From Amylostereum areolatum (taxonomy: Eukaryota; Basidiomycota; Agaricomycetes; Russulales; Stereaceae), in assembly GCA_012932865.1 (NCBI GenBank), contig SAXG01000130.1, positions 1-64,000 on the forward strand: a stretch of DNA of 64,000 nt, in the 5' to 3' direction. Numbering within the stretch: position 1 is the stretch's first letter; each line of letters starts with the position of its first letter. Shown here one piece after another: positions 23,595 through 35,333 of the stretch. Below the pieces are notes generated by a model. That model had not been told where the DNA came from, made no database searches, and worked only from the letters and a program-made list of their open reading frames with translations. A program made the translations under genes and the position numbers.

Positions 23595-24364
23595 TTATAA
23601 ATTGAATTCAAGCTGTTATTCATCGAGAGCACAGCGTAACTACTCTTCGCGGTTGCGCGAGTCGGTGCGAGCAAGGTCTCCTCCATCAGTCGATCTCCTC
23701 TTCGGCCTCCGTCCTATGTGTCCCACCTTAGCGCGACCTACCACGATGCCATAACGAGCTGTGACATATTCGGCTTAAGAACGGTAATTTCCGCGGGATC
23801 AGAGAGGGTTCTTTCGCTATCAGTGTCCTTTCCGAGCCCGTAACTCCCTGTCCGCCGGTGCGGCCCGGCTCATTCTAATAGTAAGAAGAAGTTTCGTTGT
23901 ATGTCGCCACCCCCAAGACTTCATTAAACCAACAGGGGGGATTTCCCTGGATTTCCCTGGTCAGCAGCAGACACCATGGTCCCAACCGCCGGTCGCATTG
24001 GCCCGCGGTTGGCCAATGCGGTCTCCAATCGACCACGCGGTACGCGAGAACGACGCGTCGACCGAGTGTCCAACGAGCACGCGTCTCCCTGGACCTAGAG
24101 CTTTTGTCCGAAAAAGTGATCGGATGGGAGCATAGATCTGCCGTTCTGACGTCGTATTTTCATGTGCAGGTTTGGTGCAGGTTGCGTTTGCTCCTCTGTT
24201 CAACGCGGCCACCGTTCCTCGTTTGGTCACCCGCGAGTCTGCGACGGGATGATCAAGAGGTGCATGTGCTCGGGGACTTTCCCGACTAGAGGAAGCACTA
24301 TAAAGCCAAGCCCTCATTTCGGCGCGTTTTCACGCTCTCTGTCTTCCACTGAGGCCCATCCACG
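23595..24364. other. intergenic; GMC oxidoreductase promoter
   Basis: No gene recognised. The right end holds the TATA box (24299) of the GMC oxidoreductase. A direct repeat of gatttccctg occurs near 23940. Confidence 0.45.
24299..24305 (+). promoter_or_regulatory. TATA box of the GMC oxidoreductase gene
   Basis: TATAAAG 60 nt before the ATG at 24365, followed by a short CT-rich leader. Confidence 0.55.
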
Positions 24365-27300
24365 ATGATTGGTACTACCCAGCAGATCCTTCTGGGCGCA
24401 GCTCTCCTCACCGCTACCGCGTCCGCCTGGTCTGCGCCCGTCCACTCCGCTGCGTCGTACGATTGTACATCTTCCTCTCCAAATTGACCGTGGACTCGTC
24501 ACTGACCGACGATTCATATCATTAGACGTGATTGTTGGCGGTGGGACGGCGGGTCTGACCGTCGCAGCGCGACTGACTGAGGACCCGAACGTCAAGGTCC
24601 TCGTAATCGAAGCGGGTCCCGACGGACGCAACAACCCTAACGTCACCGACCTCAAAAACCGCTACTTGCCCTATGGCACCGAGGTGCGAGCGTCTCCCCG
24701 CTTTTCTGCGCCTAAATATACATATGTCGGCATCGTGTATTCACACGTATCCAGGTCGACTGGGCACCATTAACGGTACCTCAACGGTCCGCGAACGGAC
24801 GCCGATACCAGCAGATACAAGGTATGGTTCTTTTGCGCATGGCAAGTGGAGTTTTTGAGTTTTGAGTTTGGTTTCGGGATATCAGGTCGTGTGCTTGGAG
24901 GAAGCTCTGCCATCAACGGCGCTGCATGGGTGCGTCATGTGCTTATTGGAGACCTTCTCCGTACTGAATACATGGCCCTCAGATTCGTCCGGACGCGCGC
25001 GAATACCCTCACTGGGAGGCGCTGGGCGCGACAGGATGGTGAGATAATCCTCATCTGATCTCATCCCATCCTGTACCGATATATGTTGCACCAGGACCTT
25101 TGACCGGATATACGGGTACTCTAAGGAGGTTTGTCGACTGATTTCGCCCTTTTGGGAAGCAGTCCGTCTTACACTTTCACTCGAAGAGCGAGAACTTCAC
25201 GACTTATACTGGCGGTGCACTTCACCCCGACCTTTCCCTCCATGGCACCAAAGGTCCTATCCATGTGTCTATCCAGAACGACATCAACCCGTACGTACCA
25301 TCTTCCTTATCCCCGTCGACCCCAATTTGACCTTAACGTATTCTTACGTAGCTTCTGGGACGACACCGTGTTCCCCACCCTCCGAACTGCCAACCATACC
25401 GTCGTCGACGACCCCACCGGTGGGAAACAGGGGTCTTCTTACACCGAGATTGTGCGTCCAAATTGTTCATTCTCCCGCCGCATATTCTCAGTAAATTGCA
25501 TCGCCAGTCTTGCTACCCGAACACGACCACGCGGTCCTACTCCGCCACCGGCTACTGTGAGCTCCTGCCCTCCACATAACGCGCACGTCCGCTAATATGT
25601 GCCCGAAAAGATACACCGAACGAGAATCGTACGAACCTCGAGCTCCTCCTCAGCTCACAGGTCTCCCGCATAATTTGGTCGAAGGGCGGTGAATCTCTTG
25701 TTGCGACCGGTGTGGAATACCACACTGGCAACGGCACTGCCGCCAATGTTGTACGTGCCCCTAGGCCTCGTTATTCCCATCGGAAACAGACCGATGACCC
25801 CTTTGTTTACTTGTGCAGACCGCCAAGAACGTCATCGTGAGTGCCGGCACGTTGCACACCCCCAAGGTTCTCGAGCTTAGCGGGATCGGTAACAAATCCA
25901 TTCTTGAACCGTACGCCCGCGTCTTCCCCCAAAAGCCCTCGAAGCGCGCTGATAAGGATTGGCAGGCTGGGCATCGAGGTCAAGGTTGACTCACCCGGTG
26001 TAGGGAGCAACCTGCAAAACCGTAAGTCCCGTCATCTATCCGTAACGGTGCACCAATGCACGCATGGCCGTTTCGTCCGTCTGACCTCATCTTCAGAAAT
26101 CGGTGTCTCCGTCATCTTCACCCTCCAGAACGTAACGAGTGCGTCGTTGTTTTCTCTCTCCCTCTTCTCTCGTATTGACTGCCTACCGTGTTCCACAGAC
26201 TGGGGCGAAGCTCAACAGCCGGTCCTCGACCTCGTCCCGGCCTACGCCGTTCTCCCCGCAGATGCGCAGACCGAGCAGGCCGCCATGCTTGCGAATAAAA
26301 CGGCCGACATTTCTCAAGACCAATTCGACGCATTGAAGGCGATGATTGATCAGGGCGTTCCGCAGACGGAGATCTTCTGGGTGCGTCCTTGCTATCTTCG
26401 CGGGAAATGTGCGCGTCACTGATGTTTGGTCCGTTGGTATTTTTGGTGATCAGAGCACCAGCGCGACCAACGGAACGGTATCCCTGACGCTTTACACGAC
26501 GGATCTACACACCTTCTCCCGCGGCACGGTGGTAAGCACTGTTCCTCCCGGCCTTCGTCTCGATGGTCGTTGGCATTAGACTAAGGCGACGCGGACAGCA
26601 CATCAACTCGACCGATTACGCACAGCCGCCGCTCTATGACCCAAACTAGTAAGCTTTCGCCTCTCCAGGGCCGTCCAGCATCTGACTACGGCTGCACAGT
26701 CTTTCCGCCCCCCATGATCTCGTGAGGAAACCCACCACACAAGACTTGATGATGGATGCGTACTGACCTGCTCGCAGTGGTACCTCTCCAGAGCGATTCT
26801 GCATGGCCGCGCCTTGACCCAGACGCCCCCGCTCGCATCCTATGTTACTGGTTCGTCCGCATGTCCGAGTTCTTCGCGTGTTTTCTCGGAGCGCTAACGC
26901 GACGCCTTCCATTTTGTAGGGGAGACCACACCCGGAGCAAACTACACCGACATTGAGAGCATCGAACAATGGCTCAAATCTAACTTTAGGACCATGTCCC
27001 ACTTCGTGGGGACCTCTGCCGCGCGTGCGTCTCTCATTCCCTTTCATGCCCTCGCGACTCTCACGACTCATCGATGTTCTGCAGTCCCATTCGAAAAGAA
27101 TGGTGTCGTGGATCCTGAGACGTTCATCGTTGTGAGTGTATTATGCCCCGTCTTTGACCCTTATTCAAAACTGGCTGGAAACAGCACGGAACGGAAAATG
27201 TACGCGTCATCGACGCGTCCGTGATTCCGCTCCTTCCAGGCGTGCACACGGAGGTTCGTGTTTGTTTCTTTTCCTTCCATCGAGTGGTTTGAGTAATGCG

Positions 27301-27377
27301 CGCGATGCTTCGCTTTGCAGGCTATCGTGTACGCCATCGCGGAGATGGCTGCGGCCACTCTGCGCCACGGTCATTAG
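24365..27377 (+). CDS. secreted GMC oxidoreductase (aryl-alcohol/glucose oxidase-like)
   Basis: The signal peptide [21 protein letters not shown] precedes the ADP-binding motif [16 protein letters not shown] and E at the end of the second strand (VLVIEAG). GMC signature 1 is [15 protein letters not shown]; signature 2 is [17 protein letters not shown]. The C-terminal FAD part has [23 protein letters not shown] and [14 protein letters not shown], supplying the catalytic His pair. I count about 21 introns and the frame stays open through all of them. Members oxidise aryl alcohols or sugars with O2 to give H2O2 for lignocellulose decay; the substrate here cannot be told from sequence. Many N-glycosylation sites fit a secreted enzyme. 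Stop TAG at 27375-27377. Confidence 0.9.
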
Positions 27378-27630
27378 GAAATCGATCTTCATTTAGCATC
27401 GGGGATTTTTGTAAAATAAGTCTAGAATAATCACGGCGATGTTCTCTCAGAAAGGGAGCACCAAGTCTCTGGACGTACTATACACATGAACTAGTATTAC
27501 AACTCGAAGCGAAGTCGGCAAGAAGCGCACGTGTTCCTTTGACACCACCACCACCGGTCCACCACCATCTCCGAGCAACCTTCCCGGAAAGGCCCTCACA
27601 CTGAGTCTGTAACTTCGAACGGGGACCAAC

Positions 27631-28876
27631 ATGCTCCCCTCCCCCGTCTCTTTCCCCTCAAGGCGCTCACACGCGCTCACCCGACCCGCGCGCACCGCCG
27701 ACCTCCTACGCGCCCCCGCCCGCCTCACCAACCTCGCCGTGCTCCTGCTCGTCTCCCTCCTCGCATTCTCCCTCCTCCTCAACATCCAACACTCCCTCTC
27801 GTCCCCCACCATACCCTCCAGCGGCCTCAGCCTCGCCGCCCTCCCATTTAGCGTCGCCGCGACGCTGCGCAGGCCCGCGCGCGCGCGGACATTCGACCAC
27901 CTCGTCGTCGTGCCGGGGCATGGGATATGGACGGGCGCGAAGGAGGAGGACGCGCTGGACGAGCGGCTGTGGGTCATGGCGGATTACCAGCGCGGGAAGG
28001 GTCGACCGAGGGTGTTTGTGGAGCACATTCGCAGAGGGTGAGCGCGGCTTTCGCGACGGACTGGCATCGCGGCCGTGTGTGACGGCCGTCTGGCTTTCTT
28101 TCCAGTGCAGAGATCGCGGCCAAGGATCCGGGGGCGTTGCTCGTATTTAGCGGGTGCGTGTTCTCCCCCGCCGTTTGATGGATACATGTACTGACTACCA
28201 CCTCCTCGCGCGGACACCGCGTGTGCAGAGGCCAAACCGACGCGACAGCCCCCACGACCGAAGCAGAGTCCTACCTCCGCCTTGCGCTCGCCGCTGCCCT
28301 CCTCCCTCCCTCCGGCGACGCCGCGTCCCCGCTGTCGAAAGCGACGACGGAACTCTTCGCGCTGGACTCGTTCCAGAACCTGCTCTTCGCGCTCGCGCGC
28401 TTCCGCGAGGTCGCGGGCGCGTACCCGCGCAGAATCACCGTGGTCGGACACGAGTTCAAGCGGAGACGGTTCGAGGAGCTGCATCGGAAGGCGCTGCGAT
28501 GGCCCGCGGGGAAATTCGAGTACGTGGGTGTGGGCTTGGACGACGCGAAGGACGAGGCGCGGGCGAGCGCCGGCGAGGTATGTGCCTTTTCATCCCGTTC
28601 TCCCCTCCCCACCCTTATGCGATCCGTTCGTCTCCTCCCCGCTCGAACGTCGCTCACCCTACCTGCTCTGCCCCGCAGGTCGAAAACTCCTTCGCCCCGT
28701 TCACAAAAGACCTGTACGGCTGTCACCCGCCGCTCTCCACGAAACGTGCGGGACGAAACCCCCACTTGCGCGCCCATCCATACCACCTCGCCGCGCCTGA
28801 ACTCGCCGAGCTCTTCGAGTGGTGTCCGGTCGCGCGTGCGCAGGTGTTTGCGGGGGAGTTGCCGTGGGACGCGTAG
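27631..28876 (+). CDS. DUF218/YdcF-like membrane-anchored protein
   Basis: The basic N-terminus is followed by one hydrophobic anchor (LTNLAVLLLVSLLAFSLLL), then FDHLVVVPGHGIW, typical strand 1 of the DUF218 fold. After two introns come ALLVFSGGQTDATAPTTEAE and NLLFALARFREVAGAYPRRI followed by VVGHEFKRRRF. A third intron leads to the C-terminal block CHPPLSTKRAGRNPHLRAHP. Bacterial relatives include SanA, ElyC and YdcF of the envelope; fungal members are uncharacterised. The topology suggests a type II protein with its domain in the ER/Golgi lumen. Stop 28874-28876. Confidence 0.8.
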
Positions 28877-29253
28877 TGCTCTCGCCTGCGGACGGTTGGC
28901 CATCCGTGTACGCGCTACGTACATATATCGCGCATGACATGCTTAGGGTTCGAGAGACAGCGCCGTTTCGTTGGACAAACCGTCGCGGGGACGAGCATGG
29001 TCTGATTAGGAACGTGGTTTCCCTTTTTCGGTCGCATCGATCCCAGAATTCGGCCACGGTCATACCTTCCTGCCAATCCATGCTCGAGTCCAACGTCCAG
29101 GACCGCCAGCCGCCCAAGCCAAGAAGTTCTATACTACGATACTATATAGTATACAGCCAGTGCCCGCACCGTCCAATAAAAATACAACAGTTCCGCGGTT
29201 CGAAATCCGTCCACCAATCGTCAAGGTCTCTCTCAATTCATCAACGTCCACAT
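28877..29253. other. convergent intergenic region
   Basis: Lies between the 3' ends of the DUF218 and DUF1223 genes. AT-rich near 29130-29150. No gene seen. Confidence 0.45.
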
Positions 29254-30149
29254 CTATACTCTTACCGCGCCCAGCACAGGCCCGCCCCGCCCCTTCTGCA
29301 CCAAAATCGCCGCGTTCAGCCCGTCCGCCGGTCGCTCCGGCAACGCGAACGAAAGCTCGCCGCCCTCCCACCACCCGAGCACCACGAGCTCGCGCACGAC
29401 GTTCCGATGGGGGATCGTGCGCCCGCCGTTCTCCCCGCGCGCGATCGCGACGTCGTGGGTGGTAGGGTCGTACAGCACGAGCTGCACGAGCGCGCGCGCG
29501 TCTGCGGGTCCGCGCACGGTGATGTGGTTGGGGGAGGTGAGGGTGACGTAGAGGGGGCCGGTGGGGAGCGGGGAGGCCGCTTGGCCCTCGTGGAGGAGGG
29601 ACTGTAGCTCGCTCTTGCGGGAACCGACGCCGTTGGCGAGGCCGTTGACGATGACCTGGACGCGCGGGTTAACAAGGACGCCTGCGGAACAGAGGGATGG
29701 ACGAGGAGGGGGAAGGAGGGGCGGAGAAATACCTGGGGCGTGTACACGCTGCGATTGTGGAACGCGGCGGAGTACTCCCGCTGGCGGTCGTCCCACGCTT
29801 TGCGCGCGAAGGTGTCCGGCCAGCCGAGGTAGTCCCAGTACGTGACCTCGTACGTGAGCACGAGCGCGTCGGGCGCGGTGTCGATGAGGGCCAGCACATT
29901 CGCGTTTGCGGGCGGGCAGGAGGAGCAGCCCTGGGATTGGAAGAGCTCGACGACGGTGAGGGGCGTGGTTGTGTTTGCCACGGGCATGGGCGCGGGTGGG
30001 ACGGAAGTTTGGGCTTGGAGTTGAGATGGAGATGGTGGGGTGAATGAGGAGGGGACGTCGACGTTCTTGGGAATGCAGACTTTGTCCTTTTCCTTATCGG
30101 AGCGGAAGGGGCGCAGGTGAAGCAGGCCTTTCACGGTCGTTCCGGGCAT
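29254..30149 (-). CDS. DUF1223 thioredoxin-fold protein
   Basis: The N-terminal 60 residues are Pro/Ser rich. The domain then follows: LTVVELFQSQGCSSCPPANANVLALI with a CxxC pair, LVLTYEVTYWDYLGWPDTFA, and SVYTPQ joined by one intron to VIVNGLANGVGS. This is the conserved DUF1223 order (ELFTSQGCSSCPPAD, YWDYLGW, YTPQ.VVNG). The acceptor that keeps YTPQ-VIVNG in frame is the second candidate AG (cgcgtccag); the first would break the frame. No signal peptide is evident, so the fungal form is probably cytosolic or mitochondrial. Function unknown; the CxxC suggests redox chemistry. A TATA box lies upstream. Confidence 0.85.
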
Positions 30150-30205
30150 CGTGTGGTCAGAGCGGGGTCAGAGTTGAGTTGAGCGTGGGGCGGGCTCGTT
30201 CGCTG

Positions 30206-30215
30206 GTTTATAAAA
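30206..30215 (-). promoter_or_regulatory. TATA box of the DUF1223 gene
   Basis: gtttataaaac on the plus strand reads ttttataaac on the minus strand, about 57-66 nt before the ATG at 30149. Confidence 0.45.
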
Positions 30216-30580
30216 CTTCGATGTACCTGCGGTCCTGCGCCGCGGCACAGTCGGCAGTGCGAGGAGGCTGGGTTGATTGATTTTTTTGATCAGTGTCGTC
30301 GTCGGTCGCGATGTGGCGACATCGCGTCACATCGGGTGCCGCGGAGCTGCTGCTGTTGCTCGCAGTGGACGTCGGATGAGTAACGTGGGCGAGGGACGCT
30401 GCGTCTATCATGAGTGAGATGGTGCAAGCTGTGATGGGCCCGAGCGCGGTCACGAGGGAGGCGACGCCCATCATCAGTCCACGGCTTGAAAACGCGTTCT
30501 ATTACAAAGGCAGTTATCGCATCGTACAGTATACACGGTCGGGCTTCACCCATCCCCTCCATTCGCACGGGCACACCTAC
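30216..30580. other. intergenic
   Basis: Between the DUF1223 promoter and the 3' end of the multi-pass membrane protein gene. No gene recognised. Confidence 0.4.
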
Positions 30581-32382
30581 CTACGCTGGCACCCTCTGCG
30601 CCGCGCCCGACATCGCCACCCCCTTCTCGTCCTCTCCACGCGCCTCGCCCTCCTTCTGCCACCGCCGCTTCCCCACCACCTCCATCTGCTCGCCCCGCGC
30701 CCCGCCCGTGCGCACCTTCCCCCGCCTCCGCCCGTCCTCCACGTCGCGCGCCCGATCCACCTTCCACGCCGCGTGCTCGGCGCGCAGCTGCCAGCGGGCG
30801 AGCGCGTACGAGCCGAGGCCGGCGACGAGGGCCCAGATGAAGAATTGGCCGAGGACCCAGCCGAAGGCAAAGTTGAATCTGCGGGTGGGTGAGTGATCCT
30901 GATGGTGTGGAGGGAGGAGGAGGAGGAGGAGGAGGAGGACGTACGTCGCGCCCCAGGTCACGGCGGCGGAGACGGCAAAGTGAAGGACGGTGTGCGCGGC
31001 CCAGTACGCCGTCTGGATCTTCATGTGGCGGCGGAACATGGGCGACGCGGCGTACCTGCGAGCGCGATCGACGCAGGTCAGTGCACGGCGCGACGTTCGG
31101 ATGGGCGCCCCTGCTCACCTCCGCCGCACGGCGTGCCGCCACTCGCGCTTGTACCCAAAGTCGACGGCGACGACGTCCTCGAGGATGTAGAATACTGCGG
31201 GCTTGTTGACGCCGCCGTCGACGGTGGGCTGGAGCGGCCAATGGTCGTCCTCCCCGCGCGATTCGGACGGGGGCAGGTCCGTTTTCGACGGGGGCGCGCG
31301 CCAGGCGGTCGCGGGGGGGTCGGACGAGAGCCAGAAGGGGTAGCGCATGGGAACGATGATGGACCAGGCGAGGATGACGCCCCAGGGGAGGACGAGCATG
31401 GGGGTGGCCATGAGGAACATGTTACTGAACATAAACGAGACGGGGTGTGAGCGGTGGAATGAGACAGTCGGACAGTGAAGAAAGGGGCGGTATGAGAGGG
31501 GAGGGCGCACGTACAAGAGGGGGACGACGGGGCCGACAATGAGGGGGATGGCGAAGATGAGGGTTCCGTAGGTGTAGAACCACATGAAGAAATCGAGATG
31601 CCACCAGGTGTCGTCGTGCAGGGGTCCGAACTCTCTTCGGTGTTTGGTCACTTTATGGTAGGAAAAATCGATGGTCAGAGAAGACGAGGCGCGGGAAGGA
31701 AGCACAGCAAACAAGCCATTGCTAGGCCTGGCGGGAAAAGGACAACTAGTCCAAACCCGAAACAAGGTGTCCCTTGTTTCGAGTGGAACTAGTACTCAAC
31801 ATTCCCGCTTTAAACAAAGCGAGTTTCGTTCTGAGGGGGGGCTTTTTATCCCTTTCCCGTCAGGTCTGTGCGCGGGGTATTTGCTGTGAATAGTAAGGAA
31901 GGGGAGACGCACGCTTCCAGAGCCGCAGGGGGGCGTCGAAACAAGACGAGATCCCGAGAGCGGAAGAGGAGATCCCGACCACGTCTCGGAACTGGAGATG
32001 CGTGACTGATCGAGAGGGGGTCAGCGGCGCGCCACGGATCGAATCGGACGCGCAGGGCACGAGGGAGAGGGCACGTACGATCTTTGAGGGGGTAGAAGAT
32101 GATACAGGGAAAGGCGACGTTGCACAGGACGAGAAAGGCGATGTAGAGCAGCGGGCGGGGCCAGCGGAAGACGAAGTGCAGGGTGGGCGGCTCGTCCGCG
32201 TTCCAGACGTCATCTTGGACCTTGCCGCCATGGCGGTGGACGTTGTGGGCGTGCGGGTGGTCGACGACGAGCGTGCCGTCGTCGGGCGGGGACTCTGGTT
32301 CTTTGGCGTTCATGGTGTCGTGGTCGGGGGGCAGGGGCTGGGGTTCGTGGCTCGCTCCGGCTCCGAGGTCGTCAGAGGTCAT
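30581..32382 (-). CDS. multi-pass membrane protein, uncharacterised fungal family
   Basis: The hydrophilic His-rich N-terminus (MTSDDLGAGASHEPQPLPP...) is followed by TM1 RPLLYIAFLVLCNVAFPCI. After an intron comes VVGISSSALGISSCFDAPL, then an unusually long intron of about 260 nt (31652-31911). Next are KHRREFGPLHDDTWWHLDFF, TM segments MWFYTYGTLIFAIPLIVGP and MLVLPWGVILAWSIIVP, then AVFYILEDVVAVDFGYKREW and two more TMs (TVLHFAVSAAVTW, GWVLGQFFIWALVAGLGSY). The tail is basic and cytosolic. I recall similar proteins in many mushrooms (blocks GISS.ALG.SSCFD and DTWWHLDFFMW) without assigned function. It shares a divergent promoter with the membrane gene at 32798. Confidence 0.75.
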
Positions 32383-32797
32383 GAAGTCGCCAGAAGAGGA
32401 GGAAAAGCGGGGAAATTCGTCGGGATTTGTGGGGAAAGACAGGTGGGGGAATGGGGGAGTATATTATATATATTATACCGAACCGGTGGGTGATGCATGG
32501 ATGACGGAGGCGGGAGGAGTGGGAGTCTGGGAGTTGAAGTATGTCGCGGTGAGGATCGAAGCTGGTCCGACTCCGGAACGCTCCAGAAGGTGACGGTCCG
32601 ATGACGTAGTTCCGAGACCCGGTTCAGATATCTTGTAGAAAAGCCTTGGAGATTAGATTTTCGCTAAGTTCGGCCCTTTCGCCTCGCCGCTGACACACTC
32701 TTCCTCCTATAACCTCCCCGCTTCCTCCTCCGTCCCTTCCCCCATCACCTTCTCTCTCTTCACGACCACGACCACGACCAACGAACGGCGACGAACA
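32383..32797. promoter_or_regulatory. divergent promoter of two membrane-protein genes
   Basis: A 415-bp gap between head-to-head starts. It holds an AT-rich TATA-like run (atattatatatattata, 32461-32478) about 80 nt from the minus-strand start, and a CT-rich tract leading to the plus-strand ATG. Confidence 0.5.
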
Positions 32798-33713
32798 ATG
32801 GCACCGACAATATGGGGATTTGACCTCGGCGAGATGCGCTGGTCCTCGTTCAACACCCGTTCCATGATGGACCCCCGCTTCCACCTGCGCAGAGAGCGCA
32901 TCATCGCCTACCAGCTCGGCATGCTCATCTCCCTCGCCGCAGAGTGCACCGCGACCTACTCCCTTTCAAAGTACGAGGACCTCCAGAACCACGTGCAGGA
33001 CACCTACACCGTCGCCAACGGCTTCCCCGTCCTCGACCCGTCCGTCCCCAAAGCCCTCCTCGACAACAACGCGTGCGTGCTCTACGTCTATCTAGTTTTC
33101 TCTGTGTCGTAATATTGCGTGCAGCCTCATCGATGCCGAGATATCCACCATCGTCTTCTGCGTCCTCGTCGCCTGCATCTTCGGCGCCGACTTCTTCTTC
33201 CTCGTCATGTTCCCCCGCCGCGTCTACCCCTCATGGTACAACTTTGGCCGCAAATTCTTCGCTCTCCTCTGCTGCGCAGGCATGTTTGCCAGCGCCATCG
33301 CCTCCACCGTAAGTCTTACACGCCCCACCCCTACCCCCGTTCTGTGCAAACTTTCCCCCTTCTCCCTAAGGTCATCGTCGCGACCCGCTCCGCACGCATC
33401 ATCAACGTCCCCGACTCGCTCGTGCCCGTGATTGTCTCCTTATACTTCCGTCCGCCCCTCCAATACAATTCCTGGGCGACGAACATCGCCTACGTCGTAC
33501 TCCTCTGGATCGGCACCCTCTTCGTCTTCATCTCGTACGTTGCCCTTGTCTGTCCCCGGCTTCGCGGTGCGCTTACCTCTCACGCCGCGCAGGACGGTAT
33601 ACATGTTCATGGCCGTCTCCCACGACACCCGTTTCGGCGCCGAGCCCTCGCTCGTCTCCCTCCACGAAGGATCCTCGAAGACCAAGGACGCCAAAGCCGA
33701 CGACAGGGCATGA
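32798..33713 (+). CDS. four-helix membrane protein, uncharacterised
   Basis: Three introns; the spliced frame is open. The N-terminus is MAPTIWGFDLGEMRWSSF. Hydrophobic segments are QLGMLISLAAECTATYS, ISTIVFCVLVACIFGADFFF, FFALLCCAGMFASAIAST and WATNIAYVVLLWIGTLFVF. The short cytosolic tail is Lys/Asp rich and ends TKDAKADDRA. Length is about 235 residues. I do not recognise a family; the four-helix layout resembles MARVEL- or tetraspan-like fungal proteins but no diagnostic motif is visible. Confidence 0.75.
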
Positions 33714-34185
33714 GCGCCTTTTCTCCCGCCCCACATACTTTCCCGCTCTATCTCCGCACCCGCACGCACACGAACGCTTCGCGGATTTCATCCGAACTCT
33801 CGCGGCATACCGACCACGACCCCCCCCCCCCCCCTTCCCCCCCACTGTAGTCTGTACTGTATCTTTCCCTTCTTGTTCCGTAGACTCAGCTTGGACAGCC
33901 CAGGACCCGGACTGCCCGTGTAGAATACATACCTTCGGCTCCACCGTAATAACGACCGCTCACTATGAGCACCGTACGTGCACGTCGGATGAGATCGGGT
34001 CCACCTCTTATTGCGCTCGCAAGCGACCGGCTTAAGGAGATATTATGAGGAGACTCAGTAAGTAATGAGAGGGAGTCACGGACGGTGCGGCTGGCCCAGG
34101 CTTCAGAGACCGGCAAACGCCGGCCGATCTGTGACGTCATCTTCTAAGTTGTTGTCAATCTCATTCTCGCGCTCCCCGAAAACTT
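33714..34185. other. 3' region with a poly-C tract
   Basis: After the membrane-protein stop there is a C-homopolymer-rich stretch around 33820-33845, a place where sequencing length is unreliable. No gene is seen up to the transposon. Confidence 0.5.
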
Positions 34186-34187
34186 TA

Positions 34188-35331
34188 TTGCTTTTTGCAA
34201 AGATCTTGGCGCGGCCCGGTTTTTCTCGCGCGCGCGCGCGCGAGCGAGAGCTCAAGTATATATACGAGTATTTTTATATCTCGGGATCTAAGCAGCGGGG
34301 ACGCAAGGGGACAATCGGGGCGTGTTCAGGTCGTAAATACGAAGAGAATGGTGTAAAGATATCACGGAAATCCATGCAAGAATGGGCTGTAAAAATCATT
34401 TGGCCTTTTAGTTGCTCTTCAACTTTGTCCCCGCCTCTGGCGGGCCTCTAACGACCTAGATTGAATATTGGAGCCAGATATTATCGTTTGGAGAGGTTTG
34501 GAGTGTGCTGCTAGTATGCATTGTGAGTACGGACACCGCGGATGGGTGTAGCGAGACAACAGACTCGGGAACGGGGTGTCGCCGCGTGAATTGTGTGAGC
34601 GCGTGAACTTGGCTGATGCCAATTGAACCTTCCGTACTCCCACCACCCCCTGCCCCCGCCGCAAAACCTCTGGCGTCTCCGTTTACCCACTCTATCATCC
34701 CAGACCAAGGAATAGTACCCGCCACACACAAGTTGAGTAGAGTACATATGTGATGGGCTGATAGCAACGGACGAGATTGAGGGATCCAATCCACTGGCAT
34801 TTGGTGAGCATGTCATACTCTTTCCATTCCACACATCCTCCCTCTCAACTTCGTCTAAAATCACTTCGTTTCGTAATGGAATTCGCTTCCTTCTCATCCA
34901 ACCTGTTTTTTCTAGGTCTTATCATTACTCTACCTCGACATACTACATGAGAAACCTACACCCTTGTGGTGCCGCGTCCCCCAATGTTCCCCTTCAAGTT
35001 TCACCTACAATGCTTGTCCTCATCCGTCGTCTTTACTTCCCAGAAGATATATCTCCAGTCCATCAGTTGCCTCGGGCCATTGGAGTTCATGAGAGTGTTG
35101 GAAGGGGCTAGAAAGTGAGAGTGATTTCTGGTACTTGTCCTGCATGTATTTCCGTGATATATCTACACCATTCTCTTCGTATTTACGACCTGAACACACC
35201 CCAATTGTCCCATTGTGTCCCCGTTGCTTAGATCCCGAGATATAAAAATACTCGTATATATACTTGAGCTCTCGCTCGCGCGCGCGCGCGCGAGAAAAAC
35301 CGGGCCGCGCCAAGATCTTTGCAAAAAGCAA
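34188..35331. mobile_element. complete non-autonomous TIR element, copy 2
   Basis: A 1144-bp element bounded by near-perfect inverted repeats of about 190 bp, outer ends TTGCTTTTTGCAAAGATC and its complement. Each repeat contains a (CG)n palindromic tract of about 20 bp and then gagctcaagtatatatacgag. TA flanks both ends (34186-34187, 35332-35333), so TA is the likely target duplication; the empty site would be ACTT-TA-AAGT, itself palindromic. No transposase: the longest internal frames are compositionally poor. Copies at 1 and 57279 match along their whole length, apart from the 4 bp tgat missing in copy 1 near position 392. Confidence 0.92.
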
Positions 35332-35333
35332 TA

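Noticed and set aside
29350..29600. DUF1223 gene appearing frameshifted after YTPQ
   Set aside because: Using the later acceptor (cgcgtccag) restores YTPQ-VIVNG in frame, so no damage is needed.
33815..33850. Poly-C tract as a regulatory element
   Set aside because: It is a plain homopolymer in a 3' region with no other signal, and length there is unreliable.
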